A DNA stretch of 5,626 bases, from assembly GCA_020425485.1 (NCBI GenBank), contig JAGQRL010000100.1, positions 1 to 5,626 on the forward strand. The letters run 5' to 3'. A model generated the notes under the pieces. The model was not told the DNA's origin and searched no databases. It was given only the letters and a program-made list of their open reading frames with translations. Within the stretch, counting starts at the first letter, position 1. Each line of letters opens with the position of its first letter. The position numbers were made by a program, and so were the translations under genes. Source of the DNA: Rhodospirillaceae bacterium. Its GTDB lineage: Bacteria; Pseudomonadota; Alphaproteobacteria; DSM-16000; Inquilinaceae. Shown piece by piece: positions 5,551-5,626 of this stretch.

Positions 5551-5626
5551 GGGTGCGGGCGCCGTCAGTTTCGTCTTCCCCGGCGATCCGGCCACCCGCA
5601 CCGGCGGCTTCATCTACGACCGCATC
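5540..5626 (+). CDS. Family 4 (GT-B) glycosyltransferase, N-terminal fragment, 3' partial
   Basis: Only the first 29 codons are in the window. The ATG at 5540 overlaps the preceding gene by 11 bp and has a good ribosome binding site. The translation contains a hydrophobic beta strand followed by FPGDPATRTGGFIYDR. This matches the N-terminal strand and Gly-Gly loop of GT-B glycosyltransferases of the GT4 group, where the loop borders the acceptor/donor cleft. The PGD-x-TRTGG-x-IYDR pattern is, from memory, typical of glycosyltransferases beside pterin synthase-like genes in alphaproteobacteria. The acceptor is unknown; a pterin-like product of this operon is one possibility. The fold call rests on a short stretch, so confidence is moderate. 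Confidence 0.65.
   Translation, partial: MAAEGAGAVSFVFPGDPATRTGGFIYDRI

Overview
This is a GC-rich, densely packed chromosomal segment that looks alphaproteobacterial, probably Rhodospirillales-like. The evidence is codon and GC bias, an NAD-linked formate dehydrogenase beta subunit with fused NuoE- and NuoF-type parts, an OpgH of about 630 residues, and a pterin-type gene set. This placement comes from recognising protein families; no search was run. Six genes are supported, two of them cut by the window edges. No tRNA, rRNA, CRISPR array, insertion sequence or other mobile element was seen.

Left part (1-1421, + strand): the C-terminal four fifths or so of a formate dehydrogenase diaphorase subunit (FdsB type), with one [2Fe-2S] site, FMN/NADH-binding motifs and an N3-type [4Fe-4S] site. 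The gene begins before the window. No catalytic alpha subunit follows; the next gene converges on it.

Middle (1466-3936, - strand): opgH, the membrane glucosyltransferase for osmoregulated periplasmic glucans. Downstream on the same strand, after a 143-bp gap, is a small four-helix membrane protein of unknown function. The gap holds a GC hairpin just after opgH, and an inverted repeat whose second arm covers the ribosome binding site of the small gene. opgG, the usual partner of opgH, is not adjacent.

A 190-bp divergent control region (3937-4126) separates opgH from the right-hand operon. It contains several palindromes. The clearest is an 11-base direct repeat with a palindromic core, CCACTGTGG, present twice exactly 75 bp apart, with the second copy over the start codon of the first operon gene.

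Right part (4127-5626, + strand): a tight operon of a medium-chain dehydrogenase without the classical zinc ligands, a 6-pyruvoyltetrahydropterin synthase/QueD-like protein in which several canonical catalytic and zinc positions are substituted, and the start of a GT-B (family 4) glycosyltransferase overlapping the preceding gene by 11 bp. Together these suggest an uncharacterised pathway making a modified, possibly glycosylated, pterin-like small molecule. This operon is the most interesting content of the window.
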